Assembly (NCBI GenBank): GCA_005882135.1
Contig: VBDR01000025.1
Location: 152,480-216,479, forward strand
Length of the DNA: 64,000 bases
Direction: 5' to 3'
From: Chloroflexota bacterium
Lineage (GTDB): Bacteria; Chloroflexota; Dormibacteria; Dormibacterales; Dormibacteraceae
The position numbers and the translations under genes were made by a program. Positions 29,155-39,797 of this stretch are shown piece after piece. The notes under the pieces were generated by a model. The model was not told the DNA's origin. It ran no database searches and saw only the letters and a program-made list of their open reading frames with translations. How positions within the stretch are numbered: position 1 is the first letter of the stretch; the number at the start of each line of letters is the position of its first letter.

Positions 29155-29203
29155 CCCGATGTCAACCCCGCCAGTTCAGTCCGGGCGGGATGCGTGGATA
29201 GGT

Positions 29204-29215
29204 TGGAACGTTCCA
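29204..29215. promoter_or_regulatory. LacI-type operator
   Basis: Perfect palindrome TGGAACGTTCCA about 50 bp upstream of the 28018-29154 gene. Confidence 0.75.
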
Positions 29216-29243
29216 CCGACCCTATACGAAAGCCTCTACAGTG

Positions 29244-30233
29244 TCAACACCCGGGCCTTTTCCAGGCGCTCGCGATCACACTCACGGCCTCGGGGATGCC
29301 TTGCTCGGGGTCGACGAAGGGGTCCTCGTGCTCGATCGCGATCGTGTGCAGGCGGCTGTTTTGGCCAAGCGCGCCGACAAAGTCCCGCCACCAGGCCGCG
29401 TCGTGGCCACGGCCGACGACGCTGAAGTTCCACGGCATCGCTTCGGGTGCCCGCGGCCAGCGGCGGTCGAGCAGCCCGTTGACGGCGAGGTTCTGCGCAG
29501 CGAAAACCACGTCCTTGCCGTGGCAGTGGCCGGCTCCGTCACCGATCGCCCGCACCACCGCCAGCGGATCCATGCCCATCCAGAAAAAGTGGCTGGGATC
29601 GATGTTGGCGGCGATCGGGTCACCCAACGCGGCGATCCGCTCGAACGTCTCGACGTTGTATACGACGGTGCCGGGATGCAGCTCGAGGCAGATCAGCAGC
29701 TGAGGGTGCTCGCGCACCACAAACTCGGCGATCCCCGACCAGTAGGGCTCGACCCATCGCTCCCACTGCGCCTCGTGTATCGATTCCAGGTAAGGCAGCC
29801 ATCCGCCACCCGCGAAGTGCGGCGTCCGGTCGCCGATGGCGCCCGGCGGGCAGCCGGCCAGCGCCACCACGCGATCGACGCCGAGCAGCGCTGCGAGCCG
29901 GATTGCGTCGCGCAAATCCGAGTCGTGCTTGCTCGCAATCGCCTCCTCGGGGTGGAGCGGATTGCCCCATACGTTGAGCGCACCGACCCGCAATCCACGC
30001 GCGCTGACCTCGCGTTGCCAAGCCTCGCGCGCCGCCGCGTCCGTGAGCATGCGCCGTGTATCGCAGTGGCCGGTCGGCGCGTAGCCGCCGGCGCCGACCT
30101 CGAGGTCGCTGATCGCCGGCGCGGCCCGGACCAGCCAGTCCATGACGTCGATGAGTGGTCGATCCGCGAATGCTTCGGTCACCAAGCCGAGCCGTGGTGC
30201 GTCAGTCGGGGACCCCTTGGGGTTCCCTCTCAT
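29244..30233 (-). CDS. Sugar phosphate isomerase/epimerase (TIM barrel)
   Basis: LICLELHPGTVVYNVETFERI, NIDPSHFFWMGMDPLAVV, HCHGKDVVFAAQNLAVNG; paralogue of 52025-52990. Confidence 0.88.
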   Translation of the reverse strand: MRGNPKGSPTDAPRLGLVTEAFADRPLIDVMDWLVRAAPAISDLEVGAGGYAPTGHCDTRRMLTDAAAREAWQREVSARGLRVGALNVWGNPLHPEEAIASKHDSDLRDAIRLAALLGVDRVVALAGCPPGAIGDRTPHFAGGGWLPYLESIHEAQWERWVEPYWSGIAEFVVREHPQLLICLELHPGTVVYNVETFERIAALGDPIAANIDPSHFFWMGMDPLAVVRAIGDGAGHCHGKDVVFAAQNLAVNGLLDRRWPRAPEAMPWNFSVVGRGHDAAWWRDFVGALGQNSRLHTIAIEHEDPFVDPEQGIPEAVSVIASAWKRPGC

Positions 30234-31156
30234 GTTTGTGTCGCCATCGCCTCACTCAGCACACGCGCGCATTCATCGATCGCGGCCTGAGCCGCGTCGA
30301 CGCGACCCAGATAGCTCACGAAGCCGTGGATCATACCGTCGTAGCGCCTGGCTGTGACCTGCACGCCGGATTGCTGGAGTAGACGGGCGTAGCGCTCGCC
30401 CTCGTCCACCAACGGGTCGTACTCGGCCGTCAGGATGAAGGCGGGGGCCACACCTGCGAGGTCGCCGGCGCGCAGAGGCGACGCGTGAGGATTGGCGGCG
30501 TCGGCCGGAGACTGCAGGTACATGTCCCAGAAGCACCTCATGTCTTCCTGCGTCAATCCGTAGCCTGTCGCGAGATGCTCCATCGATGGCTCGCGGAGGC
30601 CGGGATCGAAGGCGGGATAGATCAGGACCTGGAGCGCCACGTCGTCGAGCCCGCGTTCGCGGGCGACCAGCGCGATCGCCGCCGCGAGATTGCCACCCGC
30701 GCTCTCACCGCACACCGCAATCGCCGAAACATCCGGTTGCCCATGCAGCCACAGCAGGGCTGCGAACGAGTCTTCCAGCCCGGCCGGGAATGGGTGCTCG
30801 GGAGCAAGCCGGTAATCCACCGACGCGACGAGCATGTTCGAGGCGCGGCACAAGGCGCGGCACAGGTGGTCCGACAGCTCGACGCTGCCGAGCGCCCAGC
30901 CGCCGCCGTGCATGAACATCACAGCCGGAAACGATGGCCCGGCATCCGGAGAGTAAAGCCGGATCCGCAGCGGTCCCGACGGTCCGTCGATGTCCATGTC
31001 GCTCACCGACGCAACCACCTGGGGCGGCCCTGAGAACCTCGCTTCGATTTGCTCCAGGCGTCGAAGCTCCGCGATATCGCACGGTCGCGAAACACTGAGC
31101 CGGCCGGCGGCGATTTCGTCGAGCACGGCACGCGCCTGTGGATGCAGCGGCGTCAT
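30230..31156 (-). CDS. Alpha/beta hydrolase, HSL-type esterase
   Basis: MFMHGGGWALGSVE, AVCGESAGGNLAAAIAL, ILTAEYDPLVDEGERYA. Confidence 0.92.
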   Translation of the reverse strand: MTPLHPQARAVLDEIAAGRLSVSRPCDIAELRRLEQIEARFSGPPQVVASVSDMDIDGPSGPLRIRLYSPDAGPSFPAVMFMHGGGWALGSVELSDHLCRALCRASNMLVASVDYRLAPEHPFPAGLEDSFAALLWLHGQPDVSAIAVCGESAGGNLAAAIALVARERGLDDVALQVLIYPAFDPGLREPSMEHLATGYGLTQEDMRCFWDMYLQSPADAANPHASPLRAGDLAGVAPAFILTAEYDPLVDEGERYARLLQQSGVQVTARRYDGMIHGFVSYLGRVDAAQAAIDECARVLSEAMATQT

Positions 31157-31170
31157 GGCACGCCGACATC

Positions 31171-32403
31171 ATGGCCTATCGTTCGCGCATCACCGAGTCA
31201 CTCATTCGCAGCCGCAGCGGAGGCCTCATCGCGGCGCTTGCGTTCGCGACGCTGGCGACGGGCCTGCTGGAGATCGCCGTTCCCCTCGAGCTGAGGCAGC
31301 TGCACGCCAGCCCGAACGAGATCGGGCTGACGCTCGCGATGTTCGGGTTCGGGATGTTTGCGTTCGAGTGGGTGTGGGGCGTGGTCGCAGACCGCGTCGG
31401 GTACGGCGCGCCGCTGGTCGCGTCACAGCTGCTGTACGGCGCCTTCATCGTGTTGCTTTCGCGGGTTCAGTCGATACCGCTGATCGCAGTCGGCTACCTG
31501 CTCGCGTCGGGGATGATGGTCGCGGTCGGGCCGATCGCGCGCTCGTACCTGGGCACCACGCTTCATGCGCGCCTGCGTGCCACGGGCCTTGCCCTGCTCG
31601 CCTCCCAGTGGGTCATCGCCGAGGCGGTTGGCGCGGGCGTGGGCGGACAGCTGATCGACCGTTTTCCGATTCGTGACGTGATGCTTGCGGGCGCCGCACT
31701 GCCCGCCGTCTCGGCGGTGCTGGTGCTCTGGGTCTTTCGCGGTTACACGATCGCCGACCATCACGTGCGCATCAACGCCGAAAACGCGGCGGGCGAGGAA
31801 AGCTCCCGCGCGGGGCCGAGCGTGACGCACGTGCTGGCGATCACCGCCACGCTGGCCCTTCTGATCCAGATCGGCCTGGGCGGCGAGCTCGCCCTGCTTC
31901 CGCTTCTGGTCACCAACCACCTGCAGCTTTCGGCCGCGGCGGCGGGCGCCGCCATGCTGGCGGTCGGCCTCATCGGTGGCGTGCTGCTGGTGCCTGGAGG
32001 CAACGCTTCCGACCGCTGGGGTCGCAGGCCGACGATGGTCACCGGCGCTGCAGTTTCTGCGCTCGGTTTTGTCGTCTATGCGCTGGCAGGCAACTTTGCG
32101 CTCGTGATCGTCGGCGCCGCCATCCGAGCCCTGGGGGCGTCGCTGATCTGGCCCGCGGCGACCGCCTGGGTCGCGGAATCCATGCCGCGCCGCCGGCACG
32201 CCTTCTACATGGGACTGTTCGGCGAGTTCGAGAACATCGGTGTCACCGTGGGGCCGATCGTGGGAGGGGTGGTGTGGTCGATCGCGGGGATCCAGGCGGC
32301 CTTCTACGCCTACGCCGTCGCCGCCGTGCTTGCGGCCGTTGTGGCTGCGCTAGCCGTGCGCCCGGCGTCACGTGCCGCAACCCCCGAACCGGTGCTGCCC
32401 TAG
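31171..32403 (+). CDS. MFS transporter
   Basis: 12-TM-like, ASDRWGRRPTMVTGAAVSALGFVVYAL. Confidence 0.9.
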   Translation: MAYRSRITESLIRSRSGGLIAALAFATLATGLLEIAVPLELRQLHASPNEIGLTLAMFGFGMFAFEWVWGVVADRVGYGAPLVASQLLYGAFIVLLSRVQSIPLIAVGYLLASGMMVAVGPIARSYLGTTLHARLRATGLALLASQWVIAEAVGAGVGGQLIDRFPIRDVMLAGAALPAVSAVLVLWVFRGYTIADHHVRINAENAAGEESSRAGPSVTHVLAITATLALLIQIGLGGELALLPLLVTNHLQLSAAAAGAAMLAVGLIGGVLLVPGGNASDRWGRRPTMVTGAAVSALGFVVYALAGNFALVIVGAAIRALGASLIWPAATAWVAESMPRRRHAFYMGLFGEFENIGVTVGPIVGGVVWSIAGIQAAFYAYAVAAVLAAVVAALAVRPASRAATPEPVLP

Positions 32404-32640
32404 CCGGCGCCTCGCCGCGGTGGCGCCGTGGTGTCGCGCACGACCAGCTCTGGCGCCAGCACGTGTCGCCGCGCCTGTGCGGATGGCTTTTCGATTCGCC
32501 GGATGACCGCTCGCATCGCCATCTCACCGATCTGGTTTCTCGGCTGATGGATCGTCGTGAGCGAGATGTGCCGCAGGGCGGCGAGCGCGGTGTGGTCATA
32601 GCCGACGAGTGAGGCGTGGCGCGGAACATGGATACTGGCG
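32401..32640 (-). pseudogene. 5'-truncated LacI-family regulator (C-terminal about 75 residues only)
   Basis: Reverse-complement frame reads ASIHVPRHASLVGYDHTALAALRHISLTTIHQPRNQIGEMAMRAVIRRIEKPSAQARRHVLAPELVVRDTTAPPRRGAG*; no HTH domain upstream. Confidence 0.75.
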
Positions 32641-32667
32641 GGAACGTTCCCGTGGGAACGTTCCCAC
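32639..32667. promoter_or_regulatory. Tandem LacI-type operators
   Basis: CGGGAACGTTCCCG (32639-32652) and GTGGGAACGTTCCCAC (32652-32667), centres 14 bp apart. Confidence 0.75.
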
Positions 32668-32707
32668 GACTTTGGCCTGGTGCCGTCCGGGCTGGGAGAA
32701 GAAGCTG

Positions 32708-33700
32708 CACGTTGGGCTCGTAGGTACCGGAAGGATCGGCATGCTGCATGCCCGCACCCTCAAGGGGAGTCCCCTGGTGTCGACGCTCACCCTCGTCGAT
32801 GCCGACCAGGGTCGGGCCGCGGCGGTCGCCGCGCAGGTTGGCGCCGCGCAGGCCGAGAGTCCGCAGGCCCTCCTCTCGGCGGGCGTGGATGCGCTGGTCA
32901 TCGCCGCGGCCACCCCGGTCCACGCCGAGCTGCTGCACATGGCGGCCGATGCCTCGGTCCCGACTTTTTGTGAAAAGCCCATCGCGCTCGACCTCGGGGC
33001 GACGGATGACGTCATCAGGCACATCGAGCGCGTCCGGCTGTTCGTCCAGATCGGGTTTCAGCGCCGGTTCGACGCAGGCTATCGGGCGGCGCGCGAGGCA
33101 TACGCTTCTGGAGCGCTCGGCGCCGTGCATGTCGTCCGGCTCGCCACCCATGATCCGGCTCCGCCCCCCGAGCAGTACATCGCGGATTCCGGCGGCATCT
33201 GGCGCGACCTCGCGATCCATGACTTCGACATCGCCGCCTGGGTTCTTGGACGCCCGGTCGTCGAGGTCTTCGCTGCCGGGCAGGCGAACTCACCGCTGTT
33301 TGCCAGGCATCACGATGTCGACGCCTCCTGCGCGACTCTGCGCTTCGAGGGCGGAATCGTCGGCGCGCTGACCGCGACGCGAAACGACCCCCGGGGCTAC
33401 GACGTGCGCATGGAGCTGTTCGGCCTCCGCGACAGCGTGGCCGTGGGCTGGGACGGACGGACCCCGCTGCGGTCAGTCGAACCGGGTGTCGCCGCTCCGC
33501 CTCAGCCCGGCTACAGAGATTTCCTCGAGCGTTTCGAAGCTGCGTATCGTGCGGAGCTGGAAGCATTCCTGGGCGCGGTCGAAGAGGGCGCTGAGAGTCC
33601 TTGCTCGGTGGCCGACGCGCGGCGGGCGCTCGTCGTCGCGCTGGCCGCGGATTCCTCGATGCGGGAACGCCGTCCGGTGAGGGTGGACGATTTTTCATGA
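32708..33700 (+). CDS. Gfo/Idh/MocA family oxidoreductase, inositol 2-dehydrogenase-like (start approximate)
   Basis: KLHVGLVGTGRIGMLHARTL, CEKPIALDLGATDDVI, GFQRRFDAGYRAAR, WRDLAIHDFDIAAWVLG. Confidence 0.9.
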   Translation, partial: HVGLVGTGRIGMLHARTLKGSPLVSTLTLVDADQGRAAAVAAQVGAAQAESPQALLSAGVDALVIAAATPVHAELLHMAADASVPTFCEKPIALDLGATDDVIRHIERVRLFVQIGFQRRFDAGYRAAREAYASGALGAVHVVRLATHDPAPPPEQYIADSGGIWRDLAIHDFDIAAWVLGRPVVEVFAAGQANSPLFARHHDVDASCATLRFEGGIVGALTATRNDPRGYDVRMELFGLRDSVAVGWDGRTPLRSVEPGVAAPPQPGYRDFLERFEAAYRAELEAFLGAVEEGAESPCSVADARRALVVALAADSSMRERRPVRVDDFS

Positions 33701-34221
33701 AGGTCGCGGGTGCACCGATCTCCTGGGGCGTGAGCGAGCTCGAGCGCGAGGCGTCGGCGCTGGCGGCCTCGAGCGCGGAGGTGCTCGTCCCCGAAGATAT
33801 GGAGACGTTTCTGGAAATGACGCAGGTCGACCTGTGTCTGGACACGGGCCACGTTTTCCTGGGGGGCGCGGATCCCGTCGCGATCGCTCGCGACGCGGGC
33901 GCCCGGGTGAGACACGTCCACCTCAAAGACGTCGACGCGGAGCTCGCCGAGCGGTTCCAGGCGAGGAAGATCTCCTATGCCGAGGCGGTGCGGCGCGGCC
34001 TCTACAGGCCGCTTGGCCTGGGCGACCTCGACATCGAGTCGGTTTACGGCCGGCTGCAAGCCGCCGGCCATCGGGGCTGGTACGTGCTCGAGCAGGACAC
34101 GGCGCTTACTGCTGAGCCCGAACCGGGAGCGGGACCTGTCGCGGCGGCGCGGCAGAGCCTTGAGTATTTTCGTCACATTGCCAGCGCCAAGCTGTCCACC
34201 AGCGCATCCAAGGAGGAGTGA
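33697..34221 (+). CDS. Internally deleted sugar phosphate isomerase/epimerase (IolE-like)
   Basis: MKVAGAPISWGVSE joined directly to a C-terminal half containing VDLCLDTGHVFLGGADPVAI, RHVHLKDVDAELAERF, GWYVLEQD; 174 aa versus roughly 290 expected. Confidence 0.7.
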   Translation: MKVAGAPISWGVSELEREASALAASSAEVLVPEDMETFLEMTQVDLCLDTGHVFLGGADPVAIARDAGARVRHVHLKDVDAELAERFQARKISYAEAVRRGLYRPLGLGDLDIESVYGRLQAAGHRGWYVLEQDTALTAEPEPGAGPVAAARQSLEYFRHIASAKLSTSASKEE

Positions 34222-34226
34222 ACGAG

Positions 34227-35222
34227 ATGAGTCGGTTTCGGGTGGTCATCGGGTTGGCTGCCTTGTGCATTGTGGCCGCGGCATGCGAGAGCGGGACGCC
34301 CAGCTCCAACACGTCGCCGTCCGCAGCTGCATCCGGCAGCAGCTACCGCTTCTACTTCGTGACCCACGGTGACAACGGCACGTTCTGGTCGGTCGTGCAG
34401 AAAGGTGAGAGCCAGGCTGCCACTGACCTCGGCGTTTCGGTCAACTACCAGGGCAGCAACAACGACGACAACCAGGAATGCCAGTTCATCAGCGCCGCGG
34501 TGACCGCGAAGCCCGACGGCCTCGTCGTCTCTCCGCACAGCCAGACCGTCCTCGACTGCGCCAAGCAAGCCGCTGGACAGGGCATTCCGCTGATCTTGAT
34601 CAACAACTGCGGCACGACAACCAGCGGCCAGAGCTACATCGCATACTCAGGTGCGCTCACCTGCGTCGGCCAGCCTGAAACGGCTGCGGGCCAGCAGGCT
34701 GGGATCAGGCTCAAGGCGGATGGCGGCCACAAGCTGCTGTGCGTGATCCACGAGGCCACGAGCACGAGCCTGCGCGACCGCTGCGCCGGCGCCAAGACCG
34801 GCTTCGGCGGCAGTGAATCGGACCTCGTCATCGACAACGCCAAGTCCAACGTCTCGTCGGCGACGGCCACCCTTCAGGCGAAGCTCAGCGCTGACAAATC
34901 GATCGACGCCATCCTCGCGCTCGACCCCGACGTCGCCAAGAACATCGTGGAGGCCGCCGTCACGGGCGCGAGCTCAACCGCGAAGATCGCGACCTTCGAC
35001 ATCAGCACCGGCGTCATCGCGGACATCCAGTCGGGCAAGATCGACTTCGCCGTCGACCAGCAGCAGTACCTGCAGGGTTACCTGCCGATCGTCTTCCTCA
35101 AGCTGTTCAAGCAGAATGCGAACACCGTCGGCGGTTTCGACACCGTCAAGAGCGGCCCGGGCATCGTGGACAAGAGCAATGCCGCCACGGTCGCCAGCCT
35201 TGCCGGCAAAGGCACTCGATAG
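34227..35222 (+). CDS. Sugar ABC transporter substrate-binding lipoprotein (RbsB-like)
   Basis: Lipobox AAACESG; HGDNGTFWSVVQKGESQAATDLGVSVNYQGSNND. Confidence 0.92.
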   Translation: MSRFRVVIGLAALCIVAAACESGTPSSNTSPSAAASGSSYRFYFVTHGDNGTFWSVVQKGESQAATDLGVSVNYQGSNNDDNQECQFISAAVTAKPDGLVVSPHSQTVLDCAKQAAGQGIPLILINNCGTTTSGQSYIAYSGALTCVGQPETAAGQQAGIRLKADGGHKLLCVIHEATSTSLRDRCAGAKTGFGGSESDLVIDNAKSNVSSATATLQAKLSADKSIDAILALDPDVAKNIVEAAVTGASSTAKIATFDISTGVIADIQSGKIDFAVDQQQYLQGYLPIVFLKLFKQNANTVGGFDTVKSGPGIVDKSNAATVASLAGKGTR

Positions 35223-35287
35223 ACTGAATCGGAGCTGATCACCGGGCCGGTCGACTCCGGCCCGGTGACATCCGGGGAGCGCAAAAG

Positions 35288-36376
35288 ATGAGCGTGGCAA
35301 GCACCCAGCCCCGTCCGAGTCCGGCCCCCCAACAGGCGGGCGCGGGGCGGGACGAGCGGCTGGCCGGCGTCAGCGTTCTGGTGCGCCTTCTGCAGCGCCC
35401 CGAGCTGGGGGCCCTGATCGGCGCCCTCGCGGTTTACCTGCTTTTCGCAAGCGTCGACGCCACGCCAGGACACCTGTTCACCTCGATCGCGGGCATGCAG
35501 AACTGGACCGACGCCGCCTCGACCTACGGCATCATGGCGGTCGCCGTCGCGCTCCTCATGATCGGCGGTGAGTTCGACCTGTCAGCGGGCGTCATGACCG
35601 GGACCAGCGGCCTGCTGCTCGGCATGCTCATCACCCGGCAGCAGGTCAACGTGTGGGTGGCCATAGTGGCCGTGCTGATCTTCGCCGGCATCATCGGGGC
35701 GGCGAACGGCATGCTCGTGGTACGGACCAAGCTGCCGAGCTTCATCATCACCCTCGCCACGTTCTTCGTCCTCCGCGGGGTGGACGTCGGCGTCACTCGG
35801 CTGCTCACGAACACGGTGCGGTTCGACATCTCCGACCAGGCACCGGGCTTTGTCAGCGCTCAGTCGATCTTTGGCAGCACATTCCTCGCCCCCTACAACT
35901 TCCAGGATGCGGTGCTCTGGTGGATCGCCATCACCGTAATCGCCACCGTGGTGCTGACCCAGACCACTTTCGGAAACTGGATCTTCGCTGTCGGCGGAGA
36001 CGCCAACGCCGCGCGCGCCGTCGGCGTTCCGGTCTCGCGCACGAAGGTGATCCTCTTCATGTACACGGCGATTTCGGCGGCCGTGGTCGGCATCATGGTT
36101 GCCCTTCGCTTCAAGGGGATCCAGTCGGGCCAGGGAGTTGGGCTCGAGTTCTTCTACATCATCGCCGCCGTGGTCGGAGGTTGCCTCCTGACCGGTGGAT
36201 ACGGTTCCGCAATCGGGGCCTCGCTGGGCGCGCTGATCATCGGATTTGCCCAGATCGGCATCATCTTCGCCAACTGGGACTCCAACTGGTACTACACGTT
36301 TCTGGGCGTGATCCTTTTCGTCGCCGTCGGTGTCAACACCCTCGTCAGACGGCGCGCCGCGAGCGCGCGCCGATGA
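35288..36376 (+). CDS. Sugar ABC transporter permease (RbsC-like)
   Basis: [44 protein letters not shown]. Confidence 0.92.
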   Translation: MSVASTQPRPSPAPQQAGAGRDERLAGVSVLVRLLQRPELGALIGALAVYLLFASVDATPGHLFTSIAGMQNWTDAASTYGIMAVAVALLMIGGEFDLSAGVMTGTSGLLLGMLITRQQVNVWVAIVAVLIFAGIIGAANGMLVVRTKLPSFIITLATFFVLRGVDVGVTRLLTNTVRFDISDQAPGFVSAQSIFGSTFLAPYNFQDAVLWWIAITVIATVVLTQTTFGNWIFAVGGDANAARAVGVPVSRTKVILFMYTAISAAVVGIMVALRFKGIQSGQGVGLEFFYIIAAVVGGCLLTGGYGSAIGASLGALIIGFAQIGIIFANWDSNWYYTFLGVILFVAVGVNTLVRRRAASARR

Positions 36377-36386
36377 GGGTCGCCGG

Positions 36387-37232
36387 ATGAGCCAATCCAA
36401 GAACGGCGTGCCTCTCCTGGAGGTGCGCAACGTCAGCAAGTACTTCGGGAGCGTGATCGCACTCCGCGACATCTCGATGCAGGTTCACGCCGGCGAGGTT
36501 ACGTGCGTGCTCGGTGACAACGGCGCCGGCAAGTCGACACTGATCAAGATCCTGTCCGGGGTCCACCCGCATGACGAAGGCGAGCTGCTCGTCGACGGCA
36601 AGAGCGTGCGCTTCGGGGGCCCACGCGAGGCCCGGGCCGCGGGCATCTCGGTTGTTTTTCAAGACCTGGCGACCGTGCCCCTGATGTCGATCTGGCGCAA
36701 CTTCTTCCTCGGCTCCGAGCCGACTGTCGGTTTCGGTCCGGCGCGCAGGCTCGACACTGGCTTTGCCAAGCGCGTGATGCGCGAAGAGATGGGCAAGATG
36801 GGAATCGATGTCCGCGATCCCAATCAGGCGGTCGGCACCCTTTCCGGTGGCGAGCGGCAGGCTGTGGCCATCGCGCGTGCGGTGTACTTCGGGGCCAAAG
36901 TGCTGATCCTCGATGAGCCGACGTCCGCGCTCGGCGTGCGGCAGTCGGGCATCGTCTTGAAGTACGTCGTGCAGGCAAGGGAGCGCGGCCTGGGGGTGAT
37001 CTTCATCACACACAACCCGCATCACGCGTATCCGGTGGGCGATCGGTTCGTGCTCCTGAACCGAGGCAAGCTCATGGGCGCGTATGCCAAGCACGAAACC
37101 TCGCTGGAGGAGCTGACCAGGATGATGGCAGGGGGAGAAGAGCTGGAGCGCCTTTCCAGGGAGCTGGAGAAGTTGGCGGCCGACCCGGAGATGAAGCAGG
37201 TCGCACGCGAGCTGCGGGAGGAAGCACGATGA
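36387..37232 (+). CDS. Sugar ABC transporter ATP-binding protein (single-domain RbsA-like)
   Basis: [43 protein letters not shown]. Confidence 0.93.
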   Translation: MSQSKNGVPLLEVRNVSKYFGSVIALRDISMQVHAGEVTCVLGDNGAGKSTLIKILSGVHPHDEGELLVDGKSVRFGGPREARAAGISVVFQDLATVPLMSIWRNFFLGSEPTVGFGPARRLDTGFAKRVMREEMGKMGIDVRDPNQAVGTLSGGERQAVAIARAVYFGAKVLILDEPTSALGVRQSGIVLKYVVQARERGLGVIFITHNPHHAYPVGDRFVLLNRGKLMGAYAKHETSLEELTRMMAGGEELERLSRELEKLAADPEMKQVARELREEAR

Positions 37233-38662
37233 TCCGCAACCTGATCGGTTCCGATTGGCAGATGCCCGCCGACGGCGCGGTCTCCCTGCCCGTCTTCAAC
37301 CCCGCCACGGGCGAGGTCATCGAGCAGGTTCCGCTCTCGGGGGCGCAGGAGGTGGATGCGGCGGTCAAGGCCGCGAGCGGGGCCTTCGCATCGTGGTCAC
37401 GGACGGCGGTGATGGAGCGGGTGCGCCTGATGTTCCGCTACAAGGCCGTGCTCGAGGAGCATTTCGAGGAGCTCGCTTCGATCGTCACCCGCCACCACGG
37501 CAAGACCCTGGACGAGTCGCGTGGCGAGGTTCGGCGCGGGATCGAGGTCGTCGACTTCGCGTGCGGCGCGCCGACCCTGCTTCAAGGCCGCACGCTGCGC
37601 GACGTCTCGGGTGGCGTCGACCAGGACCTTTATCGCTATCCGGTCGGCGTGTGTGCGGGCATCCCGCCCTTCAACTTCCCGGTGATGATCCCACTCTGGA
37701 TGTTTCCGCTCGCCGTCGTCGCGGGCAACACATTCGTGCTCAAGCCGTCCGAGCGGACGCCGTTGGGCGGCCAGCGGCTGGCCGAGCTCTTCCTGGAGGC
37801 CGGTTTTCCGGCGGGAGTGCTCAACGTCGTCCACGGCGCGGCCGGCGCTGTCGACGCATTGCTCGAAAACCCAGGGGTCAGCGCGATCTCATTTGTGGGC
37901 TCGGCGCCAGTCGCCAAGCACGTCTATACAGAGGCCGCTGCGCGCGGCAAGCGCGTCCAGGCGCTCGGCGGCGCCAAAAATCACATCGTGGTCATGCCTG
38001 ACGCCGACCCTGAAATCACCGTCCCCGCGATTCTCAACTCGGCGTTCGGCAACGCGGGTGAGCGATGCCTGTCCGGCTCCGTCGCCGTCGCGGTGGGCAA
38101 GGCGGCCGACATCCTGCTCGACCCATTGCGCGACGCGGCCTCGAAGATGGTCGTCGGACCAGGCGACCAGCCTGGGGTGCAGGTCGGGCCGCTGATCCGG
38201 GCCGAGCATCGAGATCGAGTCGCCTCCTACGTCGAAAAGGGCACCGCCGAAGGCGCGCAGCTCGTGGTCGACGGCCGGGGCGAGATGTCGCGGCAAGGAT
38301 TCTTTCTGGGGCCGACGATCCTGGACCGGGTCACGCCGCAGATGGCGGTCGGCCGCGAAGAGATCTTCGGACCCGTCTTGTCGGTCGCCCGCGCGGCGAC
38401 GCTCGAGGACGCGATCGCACAAGCCAATGCGTCGTCGCTTGGCAACATGGCGACGATCTTCACGCAGTCCGGTCGCGCCGGGCGCGAGTTTCGGGAACGC
38501 GTCGAAGCCGGGATGACGGGCATCAATGTGCCCATCGCGCAGCCTTTCGCATTCTTTCCTTTCAGCGGATGGAAGGGTTCTTTCTTCGGAGACCTGCACG
38601 TCCATGGCACGGACGGAATCGAGTTCTATACCCGAAAGAAGGTCGTCGTCACGCGTTGGTGA
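37229..38662 (+). CDS. mmsA/iolA: CoA-acylating methylmalonate-semialdehyde dehydrogenase
   Basis: [72 protein letters not shown]. Confidence 0.93.
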   Translation: MIRNLIGSDWQMPADGAVSLPVFNPATGEVIEQVPLSGAQEVDAAVKAASGAFASWSRTAVMERVRLMFRYKAVLEEHFEELASIVTRHHGKTLDESRGEVRRGIEVVDFACGAPTLLQGRTLRDVSGGVDQDLYRYPVGVCAGIPPFNFPVMIPLWMFPLAVVAGNTFVLKPSERTPLGGQRLAELFLEAGFPAGVLNVVHGAAGAVDALLENPGVSAISFVGSAPVAKHVYTEAAARGKRVQALGGAKNHIVVMPDADPEITVPAILNSAFGNAGERCLSGSVAVAVGKAADILLDPLRDAASKMVVGPGDQPGVQVGPLIRAEHRDRVASYVEKGTAEGAQLVVDGRGEMSRQGFFLGPTILDRVTPQMAVGREEIFGPVLSVARAATLEDAIAQANASSLGNMATIFTQSGRAGREFRERVEAGMTGINVPIAQPFAFFPFSGWKGSFFGDLHVHGTDGIEFYTRKKVVVTRW

Positions 38663-38672
38663 CACATGTAAT

Positions 38673-39788
38673 GTGGAGACCGAGTTGACGGCCACAGATC
38701 CAGCGGTGGCGAGGGTGACGTTCAAGAGCCGGCTGCATCAGATGACGCAGACGACGCCGACGATGCTGTGGAACGACTCGGCCGACATCGGCGAGCTCAT
38801 CTACGCGATCGAGAACGGCGCCGTCGGAGCTACCTGCAACCCTGTCATCGCCGTCGGCATCCTGAAGAAGGAAATCGCTGTCTGGCGGCCTCGCATCGAG
38901 GCCCTGCTCCATGACCTCCCTGGCGCGACCGAGGATCGGATCGGGTGGACGCTGGTCGAAGAGATGTCGGTCAGAGCCGCGAAGCTTCTCGAGCCGGCGT
39001 TCGCGGCCCATGCCGGGCGCGACGGCCGCCTCTCCATCCAGACGGATCCCCGTTTTTTCCGCGACTCCGAAGCGATCCTCGAGCACGCCATGAGGTTCAG
39101 CCTCCTCGCGCCGAATGTGATCGTGAAGATCCCGGCGACGCGGGCCGGCGTCGTCGCCATCGAGGAGGCGACGTACCGCGGCCTGAGCGTGAACGCGACC
39201 GTCTGCTTCACCCTTCCCCAGTGCATCGCGGTCGCCGAGGCTGTCGAGCGAGGACTCCGGCGGCGTGAGAGCGAGGGCAAGGAGATCGCCTCGATGGGCC
39301 CGGTCTGCACGATCATGGTTGGCCGCCTCGACGACTGGCTGAAGGTTCTACTCGACAGGCGTGAGATCACCGTCGACCCTGGGATCCTCGAATGGGCGGG
39401 CGTCGCGGTTTTCAAGAAGACGTACGGCATCTTCCGCCAGCGGGGTTACCGGCTGCGGCTGCTGTCGGCGGCATTCCGGAACCACATGCACTGGAGCGAG
39501 CTGATTGGCGCCGACGCGGTCATCTCGCCCCCGTCGGCATGGCAGAAGCGATTCAACGCGGGTGACATCGAGGTGCGGCCGCGCATCGACGACCCGGTCG
39601 ATCCCGAGGTGCTGGGCCACCTCCTCTCGCACTTCCCGGATTTTCGGCGCGCGTACTCGGAGGACGGGCTCACCGTCGACGAATTCGACTCGTTTGCGCC
39701 GACCGTGCGCACGCTGCGTCAGTTCATCGCAGCCTGCACCGACCTTGCCGGGCTGGTGCGCGACGTGATGCTTCCAGAACCCGCGTAA
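38673..39788 (+). CDS. Transaldolase-family protein
   Basis: GAVGATCNPVIAVGILKKE, NVIVKIPATRAGVVAIEEATYRGLSVNATVCFTLPQ (Schiff-base Lys context). Confidence 0.85.
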   Translation: METELTATDPAVARVTFKSRLHQMTQTTPTMLWNDSADIGELIYAIENGAVGATCNPVIAVGILKKEIAVWRPRIEALLHDLPGATEDRIGWTLVEEMSVRAAKLLEPAFAAHAGRDGRLSIQTDPRFFRDSEAILEHAMRFSLLAPNVIVKIPATRAGVVAIEEATYRGLSVNATVCFTLPQCIAVAEAVERGLRRRESEGKEIASMGPVCTIMVGRLDDWLKVLLDRREITVDPGILEWAGVAVFKKTYGIFRQRGYRLRLLSAAFRNHMHWSELIGADAVISPPSAWQKRFNAGDIEVRPRIDDPVDPEVLGHLLSHFPDFRRAYSEDGLTVDEFDSFAPTVRTLRQFIAACTDLAGLVRDVMLPEPA

Positions 39789-39797
39789 GGTCGCGCC

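Noticed and set aside
28084-29703. 539-aa plus-strand ORF opposite the Gfo/Idh and epimerase genes
   Set aside because: Shadow ORF; no domain motifs and it runs across two well-supported minus-strand genes.
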